Assembly (NCBI RefSeq): GCF_007558815.1
Contig: NZ_VLTJ01000039.1
Coordinates: 682,001-746,000, forward strand
Reading direction: 5' to 3'
Source of the DNA: Verticiella sediminum
GTDB lineage: Bacteria > Pseudomonadota > Gammaproteobacteria > Burkholderiales > Burkholderiaceae_B
Length of the DNA: 64,000 bases
Shown here piece by piece: positions 39,384 to 48,144 of the stretch. Numbering within the stretch: the stretch's first letter is position 1; every line of letters starts with the position of its first letter. The notes beneath the pieces were generated by a model. It worked only from the letters and a program-made list of their open reading frames with translations, did no database searches and had not been told where the DNA came from. The position numbers and the translations under genes were made by a program.

Positions 39384-41054
39384 TCAGGGCCGGTCTTCCT
39401 CGGCCAGGCGCTCCTGCGCCATCTGGCGCAGGCGGGCGCGCTGCACCTTGGTGCCGTTAGAACTCTCGGCGACGGGAAAGCTGTCGATGCGCCAGATGCG
39501 TGCCGGCACCTTGAACGAGGCCAGCTTGCCGGCCAGGTCCGCGCGTATCGTGTCGGCGTCCGGCTGTGCGCCGGCGGTGGGGATGATGTAGGCGACGGGC
39601 ACGGTGCGCCGGTCTATCTCCACGGCGACCACCTGGGCCGAAGCGACGCCGGGCTGCTGTTCGAGCGCGTCCTCGATCTCTGCCGGATTGACCAGAAAGC
39701 CGGCCAGCCGGATGGCGTCGCCTTGCCGCGTCTGGTAGACGAAGGTGCCGTCCGCCCTGAGGTAGCCGATGTCGCCGGTGCGAAAGTAGCCTTCGTCGTC
39801 GATGGCGGCCCGCGTGGCGGCGTCGTCGCGCAGATAGCCCACGAAGTTGGTCGGCGCGGCGATTTCCAGCATGCCGCTCTCGCCGGGAGGCAGCAGCGCA
39901 CCGCTCTCGGTGTCGCGCACGCGCACGCGCGCATCCGGGCTGGCGGGCGCGCCACCGCCGCGTACGCGTTCGCCGACCGCCAGGCTGTGCGGCTGCAGGG
40001 CGAACAAGGCCTGCACTTCGCTCGAGCCGTACAGGCCGGTCAGCGGAACACTGCGTTCCCAGGCCGCTGCGGCGTAGGTTTCGAAGCCCGGCTGGAAGGC
40101 GGCATAGCCGAACACGCGGGCGGCCGGGAAGGGGCGCTGCGCTTCGACGTGATCCAGGATGCGCCGGTACATTTCATCGCTGCCGAAGGTGTGCGTGACG
40201 GCGTGCTCGGCGAGCAGGCGTGCGGCCGTGGTGCTGTCGAAGACGTCCAGCATGACCACCGGCCGCCCGGTGCAGAAGGCCGCCAGCGCCCCGTTGAAGC
40301 CGAACACACCGCAGAACGGCAGCATGGCGAGCAGGACCGCGTCGTCGGCGGCGATGCCGTAAGCGGCGGCCACACGCTGGCTGTGCAGGGTGATGGTGCG
40401 TTGGGTGTGCACCACCAGCTTGGGTTTGCTGGTGGTGCCCGAGGTGGTGAAGAGGATGCTGGGCAGATCGGGGTCGGCTGCGCCGGCCGGCGATTCCGCG
40501 TGGCGCATGCCGGCGGACGCGCCGGCCGCCGTTCGGCCCGGTGTCCAGGCCACGGCGGGTTTGCCCAGTACGGTGCCCGGCATGTTTTCAGGCGGGTCCA
40601 GCACGGCCACGCAATCCAGGGCCGCCGCGGCCTGCTGCCCGACGCTCTCGAGCACGGCGGGAAAGTCGATCTTGCGAAAATTGAGCTGCAGCACCAGCAT
40701 GCGCGCGCGCGACGTCTCCAGGATGTGCTCGAGCTCGTGCGCGCGGTAGCGCGTATTCACCGCCATCAAGGCAGCGCCGCGTCTGGCCAGCGCGAACCAG
40801 AGCGCAAGCCACTCGACGCGATTCACCAGCCAGACGGCGATCACGTCGCCGCGCCCAACGCCTCGGGCGGCCAGCCATTGCTCGGTCTCGTCGACCAGTC
40901 GACCGAAGCCGGCGTAGTCCATGCGCAGCCCGTCGCCGACGAAGGCCAGGGCGTGCGGCCGCGTTTGCAGGTTGCGCGCCAGCAGTTGCTCGGCAAGCGT
41001 AAGCGCCGCGGGGATGGACGCCTGCGTGCCCGTTGAGGGCGGGGATTCTTTCAT
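39384..41054 (-). CDS. AMP-dependent acyl-CoA synthetase/ligase
   Basis: 556-residue ANL-superfamily ligase activating a carboxylic acid to its CoA thioester through an acyl-adenylate. Motifs are the phosphate loop FTTSGTTSKPKLVV, the Y/F-GSSE segment (GLYGSSEVQ), the RTGDIGYL hinge region and the near-C-terminal NGTKVQRARL containing the catalytic Lys. ATG 41054 has GGAG nine bases upstream; GTG 41078 is possible. It lies downstream of the livK-H-M-G-F-type genes, so it probably activates the imported substrate. Substrate not readable; the short N-terminal domain is nearer to medium-chain/aryl acid ligases than to acetyl-CoA synthetase. Confidence 0.9.
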   Translation of the reverse strand: MKESPPSTGTQASIPAALTLAEQLLARNLQTRPHALAFVGDGLRMDYAGFGRLVDETEQWLAARGVGRGDVIAVWLVNRVEWLALWFALARRGAALMAVNTRYRAHELEHILETSRARMLVLQLNFRKIDFPAVLESVGQQAAAALDCVAVLDPPENMPGTVLGKPAVAWTPGRTAAGASAGMRHAESPAGAADPDLPSILFTTSGTTSKPKLVVHTQRTITLHSQRVAAAYGIAADDAVLLAMLPFCGVFGFNGALAAFCTGRPVVMLDVFDSTTAARLLAEHAVTHTFGSDEMYRRILDHVEAQRPFPAARVFGYAAFQPGFETYAAAAWERSVPLTGLYGSSEVQALFALQPHSLAVGERVRGGGAPASPDARVRVRDTESGALLPPGESGMLEIAAPTNFVGYLRDDAATRAAIDDEGYFRTGDIGYLRADGTFVYQTRQGDAIRLAGFLVNPAEIEDALEQQPGVASAQVVAVEIDRRTVPVAYIIPTAGAQPDADTIRADLAGKLASFKVPARIWRIDSFPVAESSNGTKVQRARLRQMAQERLAEEDRP

Positions 41055-41134
41055 CTCGGTTGCTCCATGACGCTGCACGCCGCCCCGACGCGCGACACTG
41101 CGGCGGTGCCATCCAGGACACAGCGGAGCCGGCT

Positions 41135-41190
41135 TTGCCGGTCCGCCAGTGCCGCCCCCTGGGGGGCGCGCGTGAGCGCGTAGGGGGGTA
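41135..41190. repeat. GC-rich palindromic intergenic repeat-like segment
   Basis: The gap between livF and the ligase contains CCGGCTTTGCCGG, then CCCCCTGGGGGG, GCGCGCGTGAGCGCGT and a G-tract before TACTTC, a chain of small palindromes. The second half resembles the segment at about 1420-1465. It may be a dispersed element specific to this genome group and may partly separate ligase expression from the transporter genes. Confidence 0.45.
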
Positions 41191-41197
41191 CTTCATC

Positions 41198-41917
41198 TCA
41201 ATACAGCTCCATGAGCTTGGCGTTGTCGCCGGTCAGCGTGTCTGGCAGCGTTTCATGGATGAGCGCGCCGGACTTCATCACCACCACACGGTCCGAGATC
41301 TTCAGGGCTTCCTTCACGTTCTGCTCGACCAGCAGAATGCTCATGCCATGCTCGCGCTGCAGGGCGCGGATGGGCTGCAGCAGATCCTGGAACAGCTTGG
41401 GCGCGAGGCCGATCGAGGGTTCGTCCATCAACAGGCAGCGCGGCCGGCTCAGGAGGGCGCGGCCGATCGACACCATCTGCTGCTGGCCGCCCGAGAGCGT
41501 GCCGGCGCGGCGTTCCATGAGGGTGCGCAGCATGGGCAGCACCGACAGCACCCAGTCGAGACGCGCGCCGCGCTCGGTCTCGGGCACGCCGGCCGCCCAG
41601 AGCCCCAGGCGCATGGTCTCGGCCACGGTGAGCCCCGGGAAGACGCCGCGGCCCTCGGGTACGAGGGCGACCCCGGCGGCCGTCATGGCCCGCGGCTCGA
41701 CCTGGGCAAGACGCTTGCCGTCGAGCAGGATCTCGCCGCCCTGGCGGGCGATCAGCCCGAACAGCACCTTGAGCAAGGTGGACTTGCCCGCGCCGTTGTG
41801 GCCGATCAGGCACAGCACTTCGCCCGTGCGCAGCTCGAAATCGACGTTGGAGAGGACCGGACGGCCGCCGTAGCCGGCCTGCAGGTCGCGGGTCTGCAAA
41901 ATGGCGGAGGTGCTCAC
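41198..41917 (-). CDS. livF: Branched-chain amino acid-type ABC transporter ATPase (LivF-like)
   Basis: 239-residue ABC ATPase. Walker A GHNGAGKST, signature LSGGQQQM, Walker B CLLMDEPSIGLAPK; the C-terminal EQNVKEALKISDRVVVMKSG is typical of LivF. It energises import together with LivG. The start is GTG 41917 overlapping the livG stop (GTGA). In beta-proteobacteria many such HAAT-family importers carry aromatic or dicarboxylic acids instead of amino acids, which fits the downstream ligase. Confidence 0.93.
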   Translation of the reverse strand: MSTSAILQTRDLQAGYGGRPVLSNVDFELRTGEVLCLIGHNGAGKSTLLKVLFGLIARQGGEILLDGKRLAQVEPRAMTAAGVALVPEGRGVFPGLTVAETMRLGLWAAGVPETERGARLDWVLSVLPMLRTLMERRAGTLSGGQQQMVSIGRALLSRPRCLLMDEPSIGLAPKLFQDLLQPIRALQREHGMSILLVEQNVKEALKISDRVVVMKSGALIHETLPDTLTGDNAKLMELY

Positions 41918-42684
41918 GAGGTCTGCTCTCCAAAGTAGATCGCCGCCAGGTGCGGATCATTGAGCACGGTCTGCGGGTCGCCGTCGGCCAGCAGGCGGCC
42001 CTGGTCGAGGAAGGCGATGCGGTCGGAGATGCTGACGACGATGTCCAGGTTGTGCTCGATGATGCACACCGTCACGCCGTTGCGCACTTCGCTGCGCAAC
42101 AGTTCCAGGAAGTGGCCGTACGAGCCGCGGTCCAGCCCGGAGGCAGGTTCGTCGAGCAGCCAGATGCGCGCCCCGGTAGCCATCACGCGCGCGATGCTGA
42201 GGAACTTGCGCTCGGCGTACGCGAGGTCGATGGCGCGCGCCTCGGCCTTGCCGGCCAAGCCGGTCCGGTCCAGGATCGCATCGACCCGTGCGGCACGCTC
42301 GTCGCGCGCGCTGCGCCCGCCCGGTTGCCAGAGCCAGGCGCGATTCTCCGTGACGGTGAGGACGTTCTCGCGCACGGTCATGTGGTCGAACAGACGCAGG
42401 TCCTGGAAGGTGCGCGCGATGCCCAGGCGCGCGATCTCGTGGGGACGCTTGCCGAGCAGGGGGCGCCCCATCCAGTGGATCTCGCCCGAATCCGGCACCA
42501 GGTGGCCGGTGATCTGGTTGAACAGGGTGGTCTTGCCGGCTCCGTTCGGCCCGACCAGCGTGGTGACCACGCCCGCGCGCAGGTCCAGCGTGACGTCGTT
42601 GGTCACCTGCAGGCCGCCGAAGCGCTTGTTGAGATGGCGGATGCCGAGCAGCACCTCGCCCGCGCAAGGATGCGGCGTGCTCAT
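41914..42684 (-). CDS. livG: Branched-chain amino acid-type ABC transporter ATPase (LivG-like), atypical signature
   Basis: 256-residue ABC ATPase paired with LivF. Walker A is GPNGAGKTT and Walker B/D-loop is IWLLDEPASGLD. The ABC signature expected as LSYGQQ or LSGGQ reads LAYAERKFLSIARVM, so the Gly-Gln pair is missing. The C terminus (IIEHNLDIVVSISDRIAFLDQGRLLADGDPQTVLNDPHLAAIYFGE) is typical LivG. ATG 42684 overlaps the livM stop by four bases and its own stop overlaps the livF start. The longer frame upstream is a shadow of livM. Confidence 0.92.
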   Translation of the reverse strand: MSTPHPCAGEVLLGIRHLNKRFGGLQVTNDVTLDLRAGVVTTLVGPNGAGKTTLFNQITGHLVPDSGEIHWMGRPLLGKRPHEIARLGIARTFQDLRLFDHMTVRENVLTVTENRAWLWQPGGRSARDERAARVDAILDRTGLAGKAEARAIDLAYAERKFLSIARVMATGARIWLLDEPASGLDRGSYGHFLELLRSEVRNGVTVCIIEHNLDIVVSISDRIAFLDQGRLLADGDPQTVLNDPHLAAIYFGEQTS

Positions 42685-43562
42685 CGCGTCTTCCCCTGCA
42701 GCGCGCCGACGATGCCGCCGGGACGAAAGATCATGAGCAGTACCATGGCCAGGCCGTAGGCGATCTGCTGGATCGCGCCGATCTCGCTCTGGGGCAGGAA
42801 CCACATGTAGCTGAACAGGCTCGGCAGCAGCATGAGCAGGATGGTGCCGACAACGGGGCCGGCGATGGTGCCGGTGCCGCCGATGATGACCATGGCCATC
42901 AGCAGCACCGAGGTGTCGAGGGTGAAGCTCTCGACGTTGATGAAGCTCAGGTAGTAGGCATAGACCGCGCCGGCGATGGCGGCGAGGGCCGACGACACCA
43001 CGACCGAGAGGGTCTTGATCGCCGCCACGTTCTTGCCGTAGGCGTAGGCCGCCGACTCGCTGTCGCGGATCGCCTTGAGGTTGCGTCCGAAGCTCGAACG
43101 CAGCAGGGCGGTGGTGAGCGCGACCACCACGACCAGGCTGGTGAAGGCCAGGCCCAGAAACGCCCAGGGCTCGATGATCTCGTGGCCGAGCAGTTCGGCG
43201 GGCGGGATGCCGACCAGGCCGCCGAGGCCGCCGGTGACGGCATGCCACTCCGAGAAGATGGTCACCGCGATCACCTGCAGCCCGAGCGAGGCGGCGACGA
43301 AGTACTCGCCGCGTACGCGCAGCGCGGGCAGGGCGAGCGCCAGCGACAGGACGCCCGCGACCAGCATGGCCGCCGGAATGGTGAGCAGGATGGATGCCGA
43401 GGCGTTCAGTGCAAGGTAGGCGGCGGTGTACGCCCCGACGCCGAAGAACACGGCATGCGCGAGCGAGAAGATGCCGGCATAACCCATGATGAAGTTCAGC
43501 GTGACCGCGAGGACCGCGTTGACGCACATCAGGGTCGCCAGGTTCAGGACATAGGCGAGCAT
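42681..43562 (-). CDS. livM: Branched-chain amino acid-type ABC transporter permease (LivM-like)
   Basis: 293-residue inner-membrane permease with about eight hydrophobic segments and the LivM signature regions YFVAASLGLQVIAVTIF and the EAA-like loop SSFGRNLKAIRDSESAAYAYGKNV. It forms the channel with LivH. It starts 10 bases after the livH stop and overlaps livG by four bases. Confidence 0.93.
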   Translation of the reverse strand: MLAYVLNLATLMCVNAVLAVTLNFIMGYAGIFSLAHAVFFGVGAYTAAYLALNASASILLTIPAAMLVAGVLSLALALPALRVRGEYFVAASLGLQVIAVTIFSEWHAVTGGLGGLVGIPPAELLGHEIIEPWAFLGLAFTSLVVVVALTTALLRSSFGRNLKAIRDSESAAYAYGKNVAAIKTLSVVVSSALAAIAGAVYAYYLSFINVESFTLDTSVLLMAMVIIGGTGTIAGPVVGTILLMLLPSLFSYMWFLPQSEIGAIQQIAYGLAMVLLMIFRPGGIVGALQGKTR

Positions 43563-43572
43563 GCGGTGAGCC

Positions 43573-44445
43573 TCAGGAAGCGATGGGCCGGCCGAAGAAG
43601 CCGGACGGGCGGAACAGGATGAAGAGGAACAGCACCACGAAGGTGACCGCCTCGCTCCATTGCGGCCCGAACCACAGCAGCGCCAGGTTCTCCGCCAGGC
43701 CCAGCAGCAGCCCCGCGCAGGCCGCGCCGCGCAGGCTGCCCACGCCGCCCACGATGGTGGCGGCCAGGCTGATCAGCATGACGTGATGGCCCACCGCCGG
43801 GTTCAGCCCCGAGGTGGCGGCCGAAATGATGGCGGCCGGCACGACGAGCAGCGAACCCAGGGCGAAGATCAGCGTGGACAGGCGCGCCGGGCTCAGGCCG
43901 TAGGCGCGCACCAGTTCCGGATTCTCGGCCAGCGCGCGTACCGCCATGCCCAGGTGGGTGCGGGTGAGGAAGAGCTGCAGGCCGGCGAAGAAGACCGCTG
44001 CGCAGACGATGGCGATGCCCGACAGCGGCGAGACGAACACGCCCTCGACCAGTTCGACGCTGCGCGAGAGCGGCGTGGCCACCGTGACGAAGCCGCGGCC
44101 GAACACCATGCCGATCACGTTCTGCACGATGATGCCGGCGCCGAACGAGGCGACGAAGACCGTGAAGAACGAGCCCTCGTGCCGCTTGATGGGCGCGTAC
44201 ACCAGGCGATCCAGCAATACGCCGAACACCACGGCGGCCAGGGCGGCGGCCAGCGCCGCGAGCAGCCAGTGCAGTTCGACCAGCGAATACAGGTCGTAGA
44301 AGACGTAGGCGGCCAGGGCGAAGGCCGCGCCGTGCGCGAAGTGAAAGACGCGGGTGGTGGAGAAGATCAGCGAGAAGCCGGCCGCGATCAGGGCGTACAA
44401 CGCCCCGGTCTGCAGGCCGTTGACCAGCAACTGTAGCAGGAGCAT
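43573..44445 (-). CDS. livH: Branched-chain amino acid-type ABC transporter permease (LivH-like)
   Basis: 290-residue integral membrane permease. N-terminal LLLQLLVNGLQTGALYALIAAGFSLIFSTTRVFHFAHG is the LivH hallmark (the usual NFAHG reads HFAHG), and the EAA loop is TRTHLGMAVRALAENPELVRAYGL. It lies 19 bases downstream of the binding-protein gene and 10 bases upstream of livM. Confidence 0.93.
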   Translation of the reverse strand: MLLLQLLVNGLQTGALYALIAAGFSLIFSTTRVFHFAHGAAFALAAYVFYDLYSLVELHWLLAALAAALAAVVFGVLLDRLVYAPIKRHEGSFFTVFVASFGAGIIVQNVIGMVFGRGFVTVATPLSRSVELVEGVFVSPLSGIAIVCAAVFFAGLQLFLTRTHLGMAVRALAENPELVRAYGLSPARLSTLIFALGSLLVVPAAIISAATSGLNPAVGHHVMLISLAATIVGGVGSLRGAACAGLLLGLAENLALLWFGPQWSEAVTFVVLFLFILFRPSGFFGRPIAS

Positions 44446-44464
44446 GGATGACTCCGTTGCGCGG

Positions 44465-45598
44465 TCAGCGCAGGTCCGAGGCGACCACCTTGCCGCCCTT
44501 GCCGTCGACCTCGACCACTTGCATCGGGCTCACCGCGGTGCCGTTCTCCAGCAGCGTCACCTTGCCGCCGACGAGTTCGAAGGTGCCGACCGACTTGCGC
44601 TGCGCCAGCAGGTTCTCGCCGGTGATCCGCTTGCCCTGCTGGATCAGGTCGTGGGCGAGCAGTCCGAACAGACGCACGGCGTTGTAGTAGTTCGCGATGT
44701 AGGCCGTCGGCATCTTGTCGTACTTGGCGCGGTAGTCGTCGACGAAGCGGCGCGTGACCGGGTCGTCCGAGTTCCAGTCGACGTTCTGGGTCGTGTAGAG
44801 CGCGCCCATGGCCTCGGGCAGGGTGTTGATCTCCGGCACCGAGAACGCGCTGTAGCTGACGAGCTGCTGCTTGACCCCGTTGTCGCGGAACTGCTTGATG
44901 ATCTGAGCCTGCTGCGAACCGTAGGAGACGATGTAGACCACGTCCGCGTTGGCCGCGCGCACGCGCGCGGCGATGCCGCTGAACTGCTGTGCGGTGACGG
45001 GCACCGAGAAGCTGCCGACCAGTTCGCCGCCGGCCTGCGGCAGCGTCTCCTTCATCTGCGCCAGGATCGACTGGCCGATCGGGTCGTCCACGTAGACCAG
45101 GGCGAAACGGGAGAGCTTACGTTCCTGGATGAGGTAGGGGATCATCGCCTTGACCTCGAAGTTGGCCAAGGGAATGATGTTCCAGAAATAGGGGCCCAGT
45201 TCGGCCAGGTCGGGGCCCACGCCGCCCCCGTTGATGGCCACCGTCCTGGAGCGCTGCCCGAGCGTGGCGATGGCCTTGGATACGCCGGTGAAGGCCGACA
45301 GCACGTAGGGCACCTTGTGCACGTTGACCAGCTTGGTCATGCCGATCACGCCCTGCTGCGGCAGCGCCTGGCTATCCTCGTACTGGATCGTCAGCTTGCC
45401 GTCGCCGAGCATCTTGTCGGCGTTGACGTGCTCTGCGGCGAGGTTGGCGCCCGAGCTGAAGACGTCGCCGTACGTGGCGTTCGGGCCGCTCATCGGAAAC
45501 AGGGCGCCGATGGTGACGTCGGCGGCATGCGCGAACGAGGCCGCGGCCAGGCCGGTCGCGGCCACGGCGGCGGCGAGCCATTTGCGGATGGGGGTCAT
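44465..45598 (-). CDS. livK: Periplasmic substrate-binding protein of LivK type
   Basis: 377-residue type I periplasmic binding protein. A Sec signal peptide (MTPIRKWLAAAVAATGLAAASFAHA, cleavage after AHA) precedes the mature start DVTIGALFPMSGPNATYGDVFSSG. The domain-bridging region includes RFALVYVDDPIGQSILAQMKE and ADVVYIVSYGSQQAQIIKQF. First gene of the import operon, with AGGAG seven bases before the ATG. The ligand is uncertain; the neighbouring CoA ligase argues for a carboxylic acid. Confidence 0.92.
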   Translation of the reverse strand: MTPIRKWLAAAVAATGLAAASFAHAADVTIGALFPMSGPNATYGDVFSSGANLAAEHVNADKMLGDGKLTIQYEDSQALPQQGVIGMTKLVNVHKVPYVLSAFTGVSKAIATLGQRSRTVAINGGGVGPDLAELGPYFWNIIPLANFEVKAMIPYLIQERKLSRFALVYVDDPIGQSILAQMKETLPQAGGELVGSFSVPVTAQQFSGIAARVRAANADVVYIVSYGSQQAQIIKQFRDNGVKQQLVSYSAFSVPEINTLPEAMGALYTTQNVDWNSDDPVTRRFVDDYRAKYDKMPTAYIANYYNAVRLFGLLAHDLIQQGKRITGENLLAQRKSVGTFELVGGKVTLLENGTAVSPMQVVEVDGKGGKVVASDLR

Positions 45599-45843
45599 GG
45601 GAGTCTCCTATGGTTTTATTGTTCGTACGGCCGTCCTTGGGAACGGCTTTTTTTGCCATCAGGTAGCCATGGCGAAGCCGCGGCCTTGCCCCGCAGGGCA
45701 GCGGCGCAGCCATCGTCCGGGCAGGTTGACGGCACCCGCACATGATATTAGGCAATTCGCACGCGGCCCAGCCTTCGGCATCGACGAAGCAAGGGTTCGC
45801 GCCGTATGAACCGGCGCGGCTGGGGAAAGGGGCTGGCGCCCCT
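45599..45843. other. Intergenic region upstream of the liv-type operon
   Basis: 245 bases between the divergently read livK leader and serB end. The stretch nearest livK is AT-rich on the minus strand and should hold the operon promoter, though I could not define a clean -35/-10 pair. The plus-strand hairpin at 45630-45654 is the only strong structure. Confidence 0.4.
45630..45654 (+). terminator. Plus-strand hairpin followed by T7, orphan terminator-like
   Basis: GCCGT (45630-45634) pairs with ACGGC (45643-45647), extendable through CC/GG with one bulge, and is followed by seven Ts. This reads as an intrinsic terminator for plus-strand transcription, but no plus-strand gene precedes it for 6.8 kb. 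On the minus strand it lies in the livK leader. Confidence 0.5.
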
Positions 45844-46704
45844 TCAGCCCGCGGTGTCCTCGAACCAGTTGAGGATGCCGTCCAGGCCGCTCACGCTCAG
45901 TGCGCAGCTCGCCGCGGCTCGCACCGCGGGTTTGGCATGATAGGCCACGCTCAGCGCGGCTTCGCCCATCATGCGCAGATCGTTCGCGCCGTCGCCGATG
46001 GCGATTGCGTGCGCGCGCGGCTCGGCGCCCACCTCTGCGCAGAAGCGGCGCAATTGCTCGGCCTTGCCCTCGGCATCGAGGATGCGGCCGAGCACGCGGC
46101 CGGTGAGCTGGCCGTCCACGATCTCCAGCTCGTTCGAATAGGCCGCATCCAGCCCCAGCCGCTCCTTGAGGCGGCTCGTGAAGAAGGTGAAGCCGCCGGA
46201 CACGAGCAGGGTGCGAATGCCCAGGCGCCGCGCGGCCGCGAGCAGGGCTTCGGCGCCGGGGTTCAGGCGCAGGCGCTCCTCGTAGACCTGCTGCAGGGCG
46301 CTGGCCGGCACGCCCTGCAGCAGGGCGACGCGGCGGCGCAGGCTCTCGGCGAAATCGGCGATCTCGCCGCGCATGGCGGCCTCGGTGATCTCCGCGACCT
46401 GCGGCTTGACGCCCACGGCGTCGGCGATCTCGTCGATGCACTCGATGTTGATGAGGGTCGAATCCATGTCCATCGCGATGACGCGAAAGTCCGACAGGCG
46501 AAAGCCGGGCGGAACGAAGGCATGGTCGATACCGTCCTGGGCGCAGCGCTCGGCGACCAGCTCGCGCGCATGCGCGTCGGCGGCCACCTCGCACAGGCGC
46601 GTCGCATGCGCGTTCAGGCGCACGGTGCGGCTGGCGCCGGTCAGGGTGGCGATGCGCTCGACGGCGGCGTCGGCCAGGACGGGGCTTTGCAGAATCAGGT
46701 TCAT
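45844..46704 (-). CDS. serB: Phosphoserine phosphatase SerB
   Basis: 286-residue HAD-superfamily phosphatase, last step of serine synthesis. The nucleophile motif is [14 protein letters not shown] (D79, D81), motif [14 protein letters not shown], and motif [15 protein letters not shown]. The N-terminal 70 residues form the ACT-like extension seen in proteobacterial SerB. ATG 46704 overlaps the gspE stop (ATGA), so serB appears to be the last gene of the type II secretion transcript, an unusual link between metabolism and secretion. Confidence 0.94.
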   Translation of the reverse strand: MNLILQSPVLADAAVERIATLTGASRTVRLNAHATRLCEVAADAHARELVAERCAQDGIDHAFVPPGFRLSDFRVIAMDMDSTLINIECIDEIADAVGVKPQVAEITEAAMRGEIADFAESLRRRVALLQGVPASALQQVYEERLRLNPGAEALLAAARRLGIRTLLVSGGFTFFTSRLKERLGLDAAYSNELEIVDGQLTGRVLGRILDAEGKAEQLRRFCAEVGAEPRAHAIAIGDGANDLRMMGEAALSVAYHAKPAVRAAASCALSVSGLDGILNWFEDTAG

Positions 46705-48134
46705 GTATCTCGGGTAACTCGTAGGATTTCTTCGGGCGTGGTGCTGCCGTCTGCCACCCAGCGCTCGCCGTCCTGACGCATGGTGCGCATGCCGGCTCGC
46801 TGCGCGGCATGGCGCAGGGCCTGTTCGCCCGCGTCCTCGTGGATCAGGCCGCGCAGGGCGTCGTCGATGACGAACAGCTCGTGGATGCCGGTGCGGCCCT
46901 GGTAGCCGCTGTGGCTGCAGGCCGCGCAGCCGACCGCGCGCCATTGCGTCGGCCGGCCCTCGGCGTCATGCGCTGCCGGCTGGCGGCAATGCGGGCAGAG
47001 CCGGCGCACCAGGCGCTGGGCCAGTACGCCCAGGAGGGACGACGATAGCAGAAAAGGCTCGATCCCCATGTCGGTGAGCCGCGTCACGGCAGAGACCGAG
47101 TCGTTGGTGTGCAGGGTGGCGAGCACGAGGTGGCCGGTCAGCGAGGCCTGCACGGCGATCTGCGCGGTCTCCAGGTCGCGGATCTCGCCGATCATGATGA
47201 CGTCGGGGTCCTGGCGCAGGATGGCGCGCAGGGCCGTGGCGAAGCTCATGTCGATCTTGGCGTTGACCTGGGTCTGGCTGATGCCGGGCAGGTCGTACTC
47301 GATCGGGTCCTCGACGGTGAGGATGTTGGTCGTGCTCGCGTCCAGGCGGCCCAGGGCGGCATACAGCGTCGTGGTCTTGCCGCTGCCGGTGGGGCCGGTG
47401 ACGAGCACGATGCCGTGCGGCTGGTGGATCAGGCGGTCGAGTTCGCCGAGCACGCCGGGGGCCATGCCCAGGCGCGAAAGCTCCAGGCGGCCGGCCTGCT
47501 TGTCGAGCAGGCGCAGCACGGCGCGCTCGCCGTGGCCCGTGGGCAGGGTGGACACGCGCACGTCGATCGGGCGGCCGCCCACGCGCAGGGCGATGCGTCC
47601 GTCCTGGGGCAGGCGCTTCTCGGCGATGTCGAGCTGGGCCATGATCTTGATGCGCGAAACCAGGGCCGCGTGCAGGGCGCGGCGCGGGCTGACCACGTCG
47701 CGCAGCGTGCCGTCCACGCGGTAGCGCACCACCGAATGCGTTTCGTAGGGCTCGATGTGGATGTCGCTCGCCCCGTCGCGCGCGGCCTGGGTGAAGAGTG
47801 CGTTGATCATGCGAATGACCGGCGCGTCGTCCTGCGTCTCGAGCAGGTCCTCGACCTCGGGCATCTCCTGCATCAGTCGGTCCAGGTCGATCTCGTTCTC
47901 GGCCGCGTCCATCACCGCGGCGGCATTGCCGGGTAGATCGGCGTAGGCGGCGGTGAGGCGCGTCTCCAGCTCGTTGTCGGCCACCGGCAACAGCTCGACG
48001 ATGCCGTGCACGCGCTGCACCTCGGCGATGGCCCAGGCGGGCGTGCGCTCGGTGACGAGCAGGCTGGCGCCGTCGGTGCGTACGTCGAGCAGGGCGCGTT
48101 GCGCGCGGGCCCAGGCAAAAGGCAGCGGATGCAT
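46701..48134 (-). CDS. gspE: Type II secretion ATPase GspE
   Basis: 477-residue hexameric ATPase driving the pseudopilus. The N1E region is short, then the core shows [22 protein letters not shown], Walker [13 protein letters not shown], Asp box [20 protein letters not shown], Walker [17 protein letters not shown] and a tetracysteine zinc motif (CPHC...CAAC). ATG 48134 is chosen because it lies just after the gspD stop and starts a plausible N terminus; the longer frame is a gspD shadow. The stop overlaps the serB start. Confidence 0.95.
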   Translation of the reverse strand: MHPLPFAWARAQRALLDVRTDGASLLVTERTPAWAIAEVQRVHGIVELLPVADNELETRLTAAYADLPGNAAAVMDAAENEIDLDRLMQEMPEVEDLLETQDDAPVIRMINALFTQAARDGASDIHIEPYETHSVVRYRVDGTLRDVVSPRRALHAALVSRIKIMAQLDIAEKRLPQDGRIALRVGGRPIDVRVSTLPTGHGERAVLRLLDKQAGRLELSRLGMAPGVLGELDRLIHQPHGIVLVTGPTGSGKTTTLYAALGRLDASTTNILTVEDPIEYDLPGISQTQVNAKIDMSFATALRAILRQDPDVIMIGEIRDLETAQIAVQASLTGHLVLATLHTNDSVSAVTRLTDMGIEPFLLSSSLLGVLAQRLVRRLCPHCRQPAAHDAEGRPTQWRAVGCAACSHSGYQGRTGIHELFVIDDALRGLIHEDAGEQALRHAAQRAGMRTMRQDGERWVADGSTTPEEILRVTRDT

Positions 48135-48144
48135 GCCGGGGCCC

